DNA of 5,997 nucleotides, from NCBI GenBank assembly GCA_017454565.1, contig JAFTCS010000180.1:1-5997 (forward strand). The letters are read 5' to 3'. Below, one piece after another: positions 1-4,948 of this stretch. The notes beneath the pieces were generated by a model, which had not been told where the DNA came from, did no database searches, and saw nothing but the letters and a program-made list of their open reading frames with translations. The number at the start of each line of letters is the position of its first letter. Position 1 is the first letter of the stretch. This DNA comes from Clostridia bacterium (GTDB taxonomy: Bacteria; Bacillota; Clostridia; Oscillospirales; Acutalibacteraceae). Made by a program: the position numbers and the translations under genes.

Positions 1-675
1 GACAGCCTTGAGGGTCTGCTGAAGAAGGAAGTATCTTTCCGTATTATCGAGACCACAAGACAGAGAAAGCGCGCTGTCGGTTCCATCCGCAGTGTGCTCA
101 ACGATGAGCGCAAGGCTAAGGCAGATGCTTTCTGGGCAGAGGCTGAGGTAGGCAAGAAGTACACAGGTACAGTCAAGTCACTTACATCCTACGGCGCATT
201 TGTGGATATCGGCGGTATTGACGGTATGGTACATATCTCTGAGCTTTCCTGGAACAGGATCAAGCATCCCTCAGAGGTTGTAAACGTAGGCGACACCGTT
301 GAGGTGTTCATTAAGGCTCTTGACCCTGAAAAGGGCAAGATCTCTCTTGGCTACAGAAGAACAGAGGACAATCCTTGGGAGATCCTCAAGAATCAGTATC
401 CTGTCGGCACCGAGTGCGAGGTTGAGATCGTTGGGCTTACACCCTTCGGCGCATTTGCAAGAATTATTCCCGGCATTGACGGACTTATCCATGTTTCACA
501 GATCTCCAACGAGAGAGTCGAGAAGCCTCAGGATGTTCTTTCCGTTGGTCAGAAGGTCAATGTAAAGATCACAGCTATCGACTTTGATGCAAAGCGCATC
601 AGCCTTTCAATGAAGGCTCTTCTCAATGAGGAGGCTCCCGCAGAGGAAACTCCCTCTGACGAGACTGCCGAGTAA
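1..675 (+). CDS. Ribosomal protein S1-type RNA-binding protein, C-terminal part (5' end outside window)
   Basis: The frame is open from the first base with no stop, so the gene begins before the window; a GTG at 94 is an internal valine, not a credible start. The visible 224 residues hold the end of one S1 domain (about residues 1-32) and two complete S1 (OB-fold, RNA-binding) domains at about 51-119 and 135-208. Each carries the typical core: YGAFVDI and DGMVHISELSW in the first, FGAFARI and DGLIHVSQIS in the second. An acidic tail of Glu, Pro, Ala and Thr follows. The family helps mRNA bind the 30S ribosome, although Firmicute homologues are looser ribosome partners than the E. coli protein. 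In many Clostridia this S1 region is fused behind IspH (HMBPP reductase), so the missing N-terminus could be IspH or more S1 domains. Identity as an S1-repeat protein is firm; rpsA versus an ispH-rpsA fusion cannot be decided here. Confidence 0.93.
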   Translation, partial: DSLEGLLKKEVSFRIIETTRQRKRAVGSIRSVLNDERKAKADAFWAEAEVGKKYTGTVKSLTSYGAFVDIGGIDGMVHISELSWNRIKHPSEVVNVGDTVEVFIKALDPEKGKISLGYRRTEDNPWEILKNQYPVGTECEVEIVGLTPFGAFARIIPGIDGLIHVSQISNERVEKPQDVLSVGQKVNVKITAIDFDAKRISLSMKALLNEEAPAEETPSDETAE

Positions 676-700
676 TAATAATCATAGCTTCACCCATTCA

Positions 701-728
701 AGGCATCTCGCAAGAGGTGCCTTTCTTT
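701..728 (+). terminator. Intrinsic terminator after the S1 gene
   Basis: A 9-bp stem (AGGCATCTC / GAGGTGCCT, one G-T wobble) closes on a GCAA tetraloop, with arms at 701-709 and 714-722. It is followed by the T-rich run TTCTTT. It begins 25 bp after the stop codon of the S1 gene and has the usual shape of a rho-independent terminator. Confidence 0.85.
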
Positions 729-792
729 ATATTAATAAAATCATGTTTATACCGGTTCATGGTGAAACAACAGAAGTTCAAGGAGGATATGT

Positions 793-1344
793 ATGTATGA
801 GGAAATAAAGGAACAGGCAAGAGCAGCCGTTCTTGAGACTATAGAGAGGGCAAAGCTCAAAAGCGGGGATATCTTCGTGGTGGGCTGCTCATCAAGTACC
901 GTGGTTGGGTCGTATTACGGTACGGCGTCGAGTATGGATATAGCGCAGGCTGTGTTTGACGGTATTTATCCCGAACTGAAAAATAGGGGGATATTTCTTG
1001 CCGCACAGTGCTGTGAACACCTTAACCGCGCTATAATAACAGAAAGAAAAGCTGCGGAAAAGCAGGGTCGTGAGGAAGTGAACGCAGTTCCACAGCCAAA
1101 GGCGGGAGGTTCGTTTGCTACAATCACATACAATACCCTGGAGGACCCGGTGGCATTGGAGCACATCAGAGCGGATGCCGGCATGGATGTGGGCGGAGTG
1201 CTCATTGGCATGCACCTTAAAGAGGTTGCAGTGCCCATGATGCTTTCTGTTAAAAAAATAGGCGAAGCCAACCTGACCGCCGCCAGAACAAGGCCGAAAT
1301 TCATCGGAGGAGAGAGGGCACACTACAGCGATGACCTGAAATAA
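793..1344 (+). CDS. UPF0340 / TIGR01440 family protein (YwlG-like)
   Basis: This 183-residue protein matches the UPF0340 (DUF436, TIGR01440) family of Firmicutes over its full usual length. Conserved stretches recognised are GCSSSTVVG (31-39), AQCCEHLNRA (71-80), VPQPKAGGS (99-107), the glycine-rich MDVGGVLIGMHLK (131-143) and ARTRPKFIGGERAHY (164-178). The paired cysteines 73-74 and the conserved His76 and Asn78 suggest an active or metal site, but the family has no established reaction, so none is assigned. There is no signal peptide or membrane segment, so it is probably cytosolic. The start at 793 is set by AGGAGG at 781-786, six bases upstream; the ATG at 789 stops after three codons. 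It is followed 11 bp later by the HD-domain gene and is probably co-transcribed with it. I see no confident promoter in 729-780. Confidence 0.9.
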   Translation: MYEEIKEQARAAVLETIERAKLKSGDIFVVGCSSSTVVGSYYGTASSMDIAQAVFDGIYPELKNRGIFLAAQCCEHLNRAIITERKAAEKQGREEVNAVPQPKAGGSFATITYNTLEDPVALEHIRADAGMDVGGVLIGMHLKEVAVPMMLSVKKIGEANLTAARTRPKFIGGERAHYSDDLK

Positions 1345-1355
1345 GGAGGCAAGCC

Positions 1356-1943
1356 ATGGAAACAATGGATGAGTTTATAAGCATCTATAACGAAAACATA
1401 ACAAGAAAGGGCAGCGCCGAGCTGCTGGAATGGCTTAAAGGTACGGACTTTTTCAGGGCGCCGGCAAGCACAAAATTTCACTGTGCATGTGAGGGCGGCC
1501 TTGCAATGCACAGCGTAAGTGTGTATAAAACTCTGTCGGAGCGCTATTTTGAGGAAGGTATAGACAACCCCGAGAGCTTCGCTATCTGTGGACTGCTCCA
1601 TGATGTCTGCAAGATACAGTTTTACAAAAAGTCATGGCGGAACGTGAAGAACGATGAGACCGGCCAATGGGAAAAGCGCCCCTACTACGCAGTAGAGGAT
1701 GGTTTTCCGTACGGTCACGGCGAAAAATCCGTGTTTTTCATTGAGCGTTTCATGCGTCTGAAGCTTCCCGAGGCAGTGGCTATTCGCTGGCACATGGGCG
1801 GCTTTGATGAAGCGGTCAAGGGCGGTTCATTTGCCCTCAGTCAGGCTTACGAAAAATTCCCGCTTGCGGTCAAGCTGCATCTTGCCGATCTGGAGTCTAC
1901 ATATCTGAGAGAGCACGATACCTCAACAGTGAGGTTCGTTTAA
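1356..1943 (+). CDS. HD-domain metal-dependent phosphohydrolase, substrate unknown
   Basis: This 195-residue protein carries a full HD-superfamily metal site: His52 in the MHSVSVY segment, the His82-Asp83 pair in LLHDVCK, His121 in GHGEKS, His146 in RWHMGG and Asp178 in LHLADLE. This arrangement (H...HD...H...H...D) is that of HD phosphohydrolases acting on nucleotides, cyclic dinucleotides or other phosphoesters. A family-typical insertion with DETGQWEKRPYY lies between the HD pair and His121. Proteins with this layout are usually annotated only as 'HD domain hydrolase' in Clostridia and Bacteroidetes, and I cannot assign a substrate. There is no membrane segment. AGGAGG at 1344-1349 overlaps the stop codon of the upstream UPF0340 gene and sits six bases before the ATG, so translation of the two is closely linked. 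A strong terminator follows directly. Confidence 0.88.
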   Translation: METMDEFISIYNENITRKGSAELLEWLKGTDFFRAPASTKFHCACEGGLAMHSVSVYKTLSERYFEEGIDNPESFAICGLLHDVCKIQFYKKSWRNVKNDETGQWEKRPYYAVEDGFPYGHGEKSVFFIERFMRLKLPEAVAIRWHMGGFDEAVKGGSFALSQAYEKFPLAVKLHLADLESTYLREHDTSTVRFV

Positions 1944-1948
1944 CAATA

Positions 1949-1993
1949 AACCGGCTGACTTCCTCTGTTAATGAGAAGGTCAGCCGGTTTTTT
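1949..1993 (+). terminator. Strong intrinsic terminator after the HD gene, possibly bidirectional
   Basis: The arms at 1949-1965 and 1973-1989 pair over 17 positions: 11 perfect pairs (AACCGGCTGAC with GTCAGCCGGTT), one G-T wobble, one A-C mismatch and further pairs, with the loop TGTTAAT. Six T residues follow (1988-1993, the first two within the stem). It starts five bases after the HD gene's stop codon. On the minus strand the stem is followed by TATTGTTA, a poorer U-tract, so it may also stop transcripts arriving from the phosphoesterase gene. Confidence 0.9.
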
Positions 1994-2015
1994 ATTATTA
2001 CCTGGATCCGTGAAA

Positions 2016-2145
2016 CTCTGAAAAGGATAAACAGCGTTTTCGGAGGTGCAGGGACTCTGGTCTCGCCTGTCGGCTCGGTCGGTGCTTCTGCTTTGCAGAG
2101 GTGCCCACCGGACACCCGCACCCCCGCGAACAGGGGTCCAGAGTC
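2016..2145. repeat. GC-rich structured non-coding element, probable dispersed repeat
   Basis: This gap between the terminator and the phosphoesterase gene has no credible gene. Positions 2041-2140 are about 69% GC by hand count, well above the flanks. It folds on itself at several scales. CTCTGAAAA (2016-2024) pairs with TTTTCGGAG (2037-2045). GACTCTGG (2053-2060) pairs with CCAGAGTC (2138-2145), and inside it CCTGT (2066-2070) pairs with ACAGG (2130-2134). The centre is a hairpin of 11 unbroken pairs including wobbles (2081-2091 with 2095-2105, loop TTT), prolonged beyond one mismatch by TCGGT with ACCGG (2075-2079 with 2107-2111). Its base composition and layered inverted repeats suggest a mobile or dispersed intergenic repeat, or a structured RNA. 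Neither copy number nor transcription can be seen from one window. Confidence 0.6.
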
Positions 2146-2644
2146 ACGCTGGTGAAATGATAACAGGGCCGAACTCGTTATCAGGATATTCAATGGCGGT
2201 GATCCTGCCGCTTGGCTCGTCTATCTCGATTATTCCGTATTGACCGCCGAATCCGATGGAGCCGGGGTTCATTATCAGCATACGGCTGTCAGCAGTGGTG
2301 AGCTGGCTGTGAGTGTGCCCGAACAGCAGTATATCCGCCTGTTCCTTGTGTCCCAGAGCAATAAGGCGGCTAAGCCCCTCCTTGACATACTGCGCGTGAC
2401 CGTGAGAAACCATAAGCTTCTTTCCGGCAACGGTGTAGGTGAGCAGCATGGGTTTCTGACAGTTCCAGTCACAGTTGCCCCTTACTGCCAGATAAGTCTT
2501 TTTTGGGAAGGTGCGCTGCAGATCCTCAAAATCGTGGTGGCCGTCGCCGCAGAATACGATAAGCTCAGCATCCTTGTGCTTGCGCAGTGCGAGCATCATA
2601 GGCTTTTCGTTGCCGTGGGAATCAGAAAAAACCAGAATTTTCAT
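2144..2644 (-). CDS. yfcE: YfcE/MJ0936-type metallophosphoesterase
   Basis: The start at 2644 gives 166 residues, is preceded by AAGGAGGC, and puts the family's N-terminus (MKILVFSDSHG) first; a longer in-frame reading to 2776 would run into the divergent gene and lacks a binding site. All calcineurin-like metal motifs are present: D8-S-H10, G33-D34, G56-N57-C-D59, S80-H81-G-H83 and G109-H110-T-H112. This is the YfcE/YsnB/MJ0936 group, small cytosolic Mn/Ni-type phosphodiesterases active on model substrates such as bis-pNPP, whose physiological substrate is unsettled. In many Firmicutes the gene lies beside rph and rdgB; here neither is present. The terminal TGA (2144-2146) lies at the edge of the structured repeat, so the final residues may have been reset by that element. 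The symbol is a family label rather than proof of orthology. Confidence 0.92.
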   Translation of the reverse strand: MKILVFSDSHGNEKPMMLALRKHKDAELIVFCGDGHHDFEDLQRTFPKKTYLAVRGNCDWNCQKPMLLTYTVAGKKLMVSHGHAQYVKEGLSRLIALGHKEQADILLFGHTHSQLTTADSRMLIMNPGSIGFGGQYGIIEIDEPSGRITAIEYPDNEFGPVIISPA

Positions 2645-2682
2645 AATTGCCTCCTTGCTTACATATTCATGTAGAGGTGGTG

Positions 2683-2710
2683 AGTGTATGGATAAAAAGA
2701 ATGTTGACAA
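2683..2710 (-). promoter_or_regulatory. Possible sigma-A promoter for the phosphoesterase gene, inside the divergent gene
   Basis: On the minus strand TTGTCA (2705-2710, 5 of 6 to the -35 consensus) is followed after 16 bp by TACACT (2683-2688, 4 of 6 to the -10 consensus). This would start RNA about 30 bases before the phosphoesterase start codon. It overlaps the first codons of the opposite 51-residue gene. This is a match by eye only; the 43-bp gap between the two start codons leaves little room for a promoter elsewhere. Confidence 0.35.
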
Positions 2711-2843
2711 GCTTTTCGAGAGTCTTTCAGACGAGGAGCGCAAAAAGGTGGAGAGCATCCTTGCTGACAGGCGCAAAACCGAGGAGATAATGAAAACTCC
2801 TCAGGCGCAGGCGCTGCTCAAAAAACTTATGGGAGAAAAGTAG
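2688..2843 (+). CDS. Small helical protein of unknown function (51 aa), first of a three-gene block
   Basis: The ATG at 2688 follows AGAGGTGG (2673-2680) by seven bases; the same frame is open further upstream, but that part is antisense to the phosphoesterase. The 51-residue product is charged, has no membrane segment or cysteine, and should be almost wholly helical: LFESLSDEERKKVESILAD (9-27), then a second helix ending in TPQAQALLKKLMGEK (37-51). The C-terminal x-P-x-A-x4-K-K-L-M-G motif recurs near the N-terminus of the next protein (DPSAMEQIKELAG), so the two are probably related or bind a common partner. The next gene starts three bases after this stop codon, a sign of translational coupling. 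I have the impression of similar small proteins in other Oscillospiraceae but recall no function and assign none. Confidence 0.75.
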   Translation: MDKKNVDKLFESLSDEERKKVESILADRRKTEEIMKTPQAQALLKKLMGEK

Positions 2844-2846
2844 TAT

Positions 2847-3218
2847 ATGGAGGATATCTCCAGAAAGATAGGCGAGCTGCTCAGCGACCCCTCCGCAATG
2901 GAGCAGATAAAGGAGCTTGCCGGCATGTTCTCGCGTTCACAGGGCAGCCCGGAAAGCATCCCTCAGCCGCAGCAGAGCATGCCCAAGCCTCCGCCTGTAT
3001 CTGAGCCGTCGTCCGACCCCGACATGCTGGGCATGATGATGAAGCTGGCTCCTGTGCTTGGTTCCGTCAACCGTGAGGACGACAGCACAAGGCTCCTGCG
3101 CGCCCTGAGACCCTTTCTCCACGAGGAGCGCTCAAGGCGTCTGGACAGCGCCATAAGGCTTTTAGGTATAATGAAGCTGCTTCCCGTACTCAAGGGAATG
3201 GGCTTCGAGCTTTTTTGA
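2847..3218 (+). CDS. Protein of unknown function (123 aa) with proline-rich linker, second of a three-gene block
   Basis: The ATG at 2847 lies three bases after the previous stop; GGGAGA (2831-2836), inside the end of that gene, is the likely ribosome binding site. Three parts are visible. Residues 1-29 form a helix with the motif SDPSAMEQIKELAG, also seen in the preceding 51-residue protein. Residues 31-58 form a Pro/Ser/Gln-rich flexible linker. Residues 59-123 form a helical domain (MLGMMMKLAPVLGSV, then LLRALRPFLHEERSRRLDSA, then LLGIMKLLPVLKGMG). The last part is amphipathic and partly hydrophobic but interrupted by charges, so it is more likely a coiled or bundled domain than a transmembrane one. 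There is no signal peptide and no catalytic motif. The architecture suggests an adaptor or assembly protein; that is inference from shape only. Confidence 0.78.
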   Translation: MEDISRKIGELLSDPSAMEQIKELAGMFSRSQGSPESIPQPQQSMPKPPPVSEPSSDPDMLGMMMKLAPVLGSVNREDDSTRLLRALRPFLHEERSRRLDSAIRLLGIMKLLPVLKGMGFELF

Positions 3219-3219
3219 G

Positions 3220-3236
3220 AAGGCGGTGATGAAGTG
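3220..3236 (+). promoter_or_regulatory. Ribosome binding site deciding a GTG start
   Basis: AAGGCGGT (3220-3227) lies six bases before GTG 3234. The nearby ATG at 3229 reads only two codons before a stop, and the first in-frame ATG (3249) has no site before it, so GTG 3234 is the best start for the third gene of the block. Confidence 0.7.
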
Positions 3237-3668
3237 ACCGAGAATGAGATGCGAAAGATGCAGGAGGAGGCTCTCAGGCGCACCCAGGAGATGCAGCGCA
3301 GGGCAAATGCCGTCCGTATTGCATCAGGCGACGGTGTACGTGTAAATGCGGATAATTCCGGTCCTCCACGGACTCAGGCGCGTCCGGAAGATTCTCAGCA
3401 GCCGGAGCAGCAGCCTGACACTTCTCACGGGCAGTCCGCTGAAAAAAGACATCCCGACCGGGAAACCGTACTCAACGTCTCAGAACGCCATGACCGAAAA
3501 AGTGAACCGCCTGTGACGGATAAGCTTTCGGGGCATCCGTCAGGCGGCATTTTTGAGGTGCTTTTCAGAGACAAGGAAAAGACCCTTATACTTGGTCTGA
3601 TTCTTCTTCTGATGGACGAAAAGACAGACAACGCGCTGCTTATGGCGCTGATGTACCTGCTTATCTGA
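3234..3668 (+). CDS. Protein of unknown function (144 aa) with C-terminal hydrophobic double segment, third of a three-gene block
   Basis: The product starts with GTG at 3234, 15 bases after the previous gene. It has an N-terminal charged helix (about 1-28, rich in Arg, Gln, Glu and Met, possibly coiled coil). A long polar, probably disordered middle follows (about 30-103, rich in Pro, Gln, Ser, Asp and Arg). A short conserved-looking C-terminal region (105-144) has two hydrophobic runs, TLILGLILLLM (117-127) and ALLMALMYLLI (134-144), separated by DEKTDN. Each run is too short for an ordinary membrane helix, so the tail may be a membrane-dipping hairpin or a tightly packed helical hairpin. 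No enzyme motif is seen. The gene ends inside the end of proA on the other strand (8-bp overlap) and carries an internal terminator-like hairpin at 3507-3554. I recognise no named family. Confidence 0.78.
   Translation: MTENEMRKMQEEALRRTQEMQRRANAVRIASGDGVRVNADNSGPPRTQARPEDSQQPEQQPDTSHGQSAEKRHPDRETVLNVSERHDRKSEPPVTDKLSGHPSGGIFEVLFRDKEKTLILGLILLLMDEKTDNALLMALMYLLI
3497..3554. terminator. Bidirectional terminator-like hairpin inside the third small gene; likely proBA terminator
   Basis: CCGCCTGTGACGGAT (3507-3521) pairs with ATCCGTCAGGCGG (3535-3547) over 13 bp with a two-base bulge and a 13-base loop. On the plus strand it is followed by CATTTTT; on the minus strand by TTCACTTTTT. For the minus-strand proBA transcript it lies about 110 bases past the proA stop codon in untranslated RNA, so it is well placed as that operon's terminator. 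On the plus strand it lies within a translated frame, where ribosomes would hinder folding. Confidence 0.65.
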
Positions 3669-4905
3669 CCTGACCGTCACCCTCGATAACGAATTTCATT
3701 GATGTCAGCTCATTCAGTCCCATAGGACCTCTTGCATGAAGCTTCTGCGTGGAAATGCCGATCTCAGCGCCGAGACCAAACATACCGCCGTCTGTGAAGC
3801 GTGTGGAAACATTGACGTAAACAGCGGCGGAATCCACTGCGGATGTAAAGAGCTTCGCATTTTTATAGTTTGATGTAACAATGCACTCGCTGTGTCCGGT
3901 GGAGTACTTAGCAATGTGATCTATGGCCTCTTCGATAGAAGAAACGACCTTTACAGCCAGTATGTAGTCGCCGTATTCGGTCTCCCAGTCGCTTTCGTCA
4001 GCGGGAACAACGCAGCTTCCGAGAATAGCAGCGGTCTTTTCACATCCGCGCAGCTCCACGTTTTTCTCGTCAAGGCGGGCTTTTATAGCCGGCAGAGCTT
4101 TTTCGGCGATCTTCTCATGTACAAGGATCGTTTCTATCGCGTTGCATACCGAAGGACGTGAGGTCTTGGCGTTATAGATTATATTTGCAGCCATGTCGAT
4201 ATCAGCGCTTTCATCTACATACACATGGCAGTTGCCGGCGCCGGTCTCGATAACAGGCACCTTGGCGTTCTCCACAACTGCGCGGATAAGCCCCTTGCCG
4301 CCTCTCGGGATAAGCACGTCAAGATACTCCGTAAGCTCCATAAGCTCCACTGAGGAACGTCTTGTGGTGTCCTCAATGAGCTGCACACAGTTCCTGTCAA
4401 GACCTGCGCTCTCTATCGCATCCTGCATGATGGCGGTAAGGCACTTGTTGGAGTTTATTGCCTCCTTGCCTCCTCTGAGGATGACGGCATTGCCGCTTTT
4501 AAGGCAAAGTACAGCGGCGTCTACCGTAACATTGGGGCGAGCCTCAAATATGATGCCGATAACGCCCAGCGGAACGCGGATCTTTGTGATCTCCATTCCG
4601 TTGGGTCTTGTGCTGCCTGAAATAACCGTTCCGATGGGGTCAGGCAGTGCAGCGACCTCAAGCACACCCTCAGCCACACCCTTTACGCGGGCTTCATCCA
4701 GTTTAAGTCTGTCGAGCAGAGAGGGAGTGAGTCCGTTTGCCTTTCCGTTTTCAAGATCAATGGTGTTGGCTTCAATAATTCTGTCCATGTTTGACAGCAG
4801 AGCCTCCGCAATAGCTTTCAGTGCGGTATTTTTAAGCTCTCCTGCTGTAGCAAGCTGCCGTGAAGCAGCCTTGGCTTTTTTACCCATTTCGTCAATTATT
4901 CTCAT
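3661..4905 (-). CDS. proA: Gamma-glutamyl phosphate reductase (glutamate-5-semialdehyde dehydrogenase)
   Basis: ProA reduces glutamyl-5-phosphate with NADPH to glutamate-5-semialdehyde, the second step of proline synthesis in the cytosol. The start at 4905 (MRIIDEMGKKAK) is chosen because AAGGAGGA lies eight bases upstream; the frame stays open back to 4995 but that part overlaps proB and has no family likeness. The resulting 414 residues match the usual length of about 415. Recognised features are the nucleotide-binding region LGVIGIIFEARPNVTVDAA (113-131) and LKSGNAVILRGGKEA (135-149), the catalytic Cys254 in NAKTSRPSVCNAIET, and the C-terminal family signature around VNVSTRFTDGGMFGLGAE (364-381) with ISTQKLHARGPMGL (384-397). 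The gene follows proB by 43 bases and is read with it. Its last 8 bases overlap the end of the convergent small gene. Confidence 0.97.
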   Translation of the reverse strand: MRIIDEMGKKAKAASRQLATAGELKNTALKAIAEALLSNMDRIIEANTIDLENGKANGLTPSLLDRLKLDEARVKGVAEGVLEVAALPDPIGTVISGSTRPNGMEITKIRVPLGVIGIIFEARPNVTVDAAVLCLKSGNAVILRGGKEAINSNKCLTAIMQDAIESAGLDRNCVQLIEDTTRRSSVELMELTEYLDVLIPRGGKGLIRAVVENAKVPVIETGAGNCHVYVDESADIDMAANIIYNAKTSRPSVCNAIETILVHEKIAEKALPAIKARLDEKNVELRGCEKTAAILGSCVVPADESDWETEYGDYILAVKVVSSIEEAIDHIAKYSTGHSECIVTSNYKNAKLFTSAVDSAAVYVNVSTRFTDGGMFGLGAEIGISTQKLHARGPMGLNELTSMKFVIEGDGQVR

Positions 4906-4923
4906 GCTGAAATTCCTCCTTAT

Positions 4924-4943
4924 CAGACTTCCTCGGAAGTCTG
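4924..4943 (-). other. Perfect hairpin in the proB-proA gap
   Basis: CAGACTTCC and GGAAGTCTG (9 bases each) are perfect inverted copies separated by two bases; as RNA this is an 8-bp stem with a four-base CGAG loop. It sits between the proB stop codon and the proA ribosome binding site, three bases before AAGGAGG on the minus strand. There is no U-tract after it, so it is not a terminator. It could protect or process the transcript, or tune proA translation. Confidence 0.6.
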
Positions 4944-4948
4944 TTATT

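Noticed and set aside
94..96. GTG as the start of the S1-type gene
   Set aside because: The frame continues upstream with residues that fit the end of another S1 domain, and no ribosome binding site precedes the GTG; the gene is cut by the window edge.
892..1365. Minus-strand open frame of 157 codons under the UPF0340 gene
   Set aside because: It is antisense to a well-recognised protein family, its Cys/His/Arg-rich reading is typical of a shadow frame, and it has no ribosome binding site.
2046..2243. Small plus-strand open frame over the GC-rich element
   Set aside because: It runs through the inverted repeats into the antisense of yfcE, has no binding site, and its composition follows the repeat.
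3192..3216. T-run at the end of the second small gene, possibly a terminator
   Set aside because: The only stem before the six Ts is three to four base pairs (GGCT/AGCT region), too weak, and the next gene starts 15 bases later.
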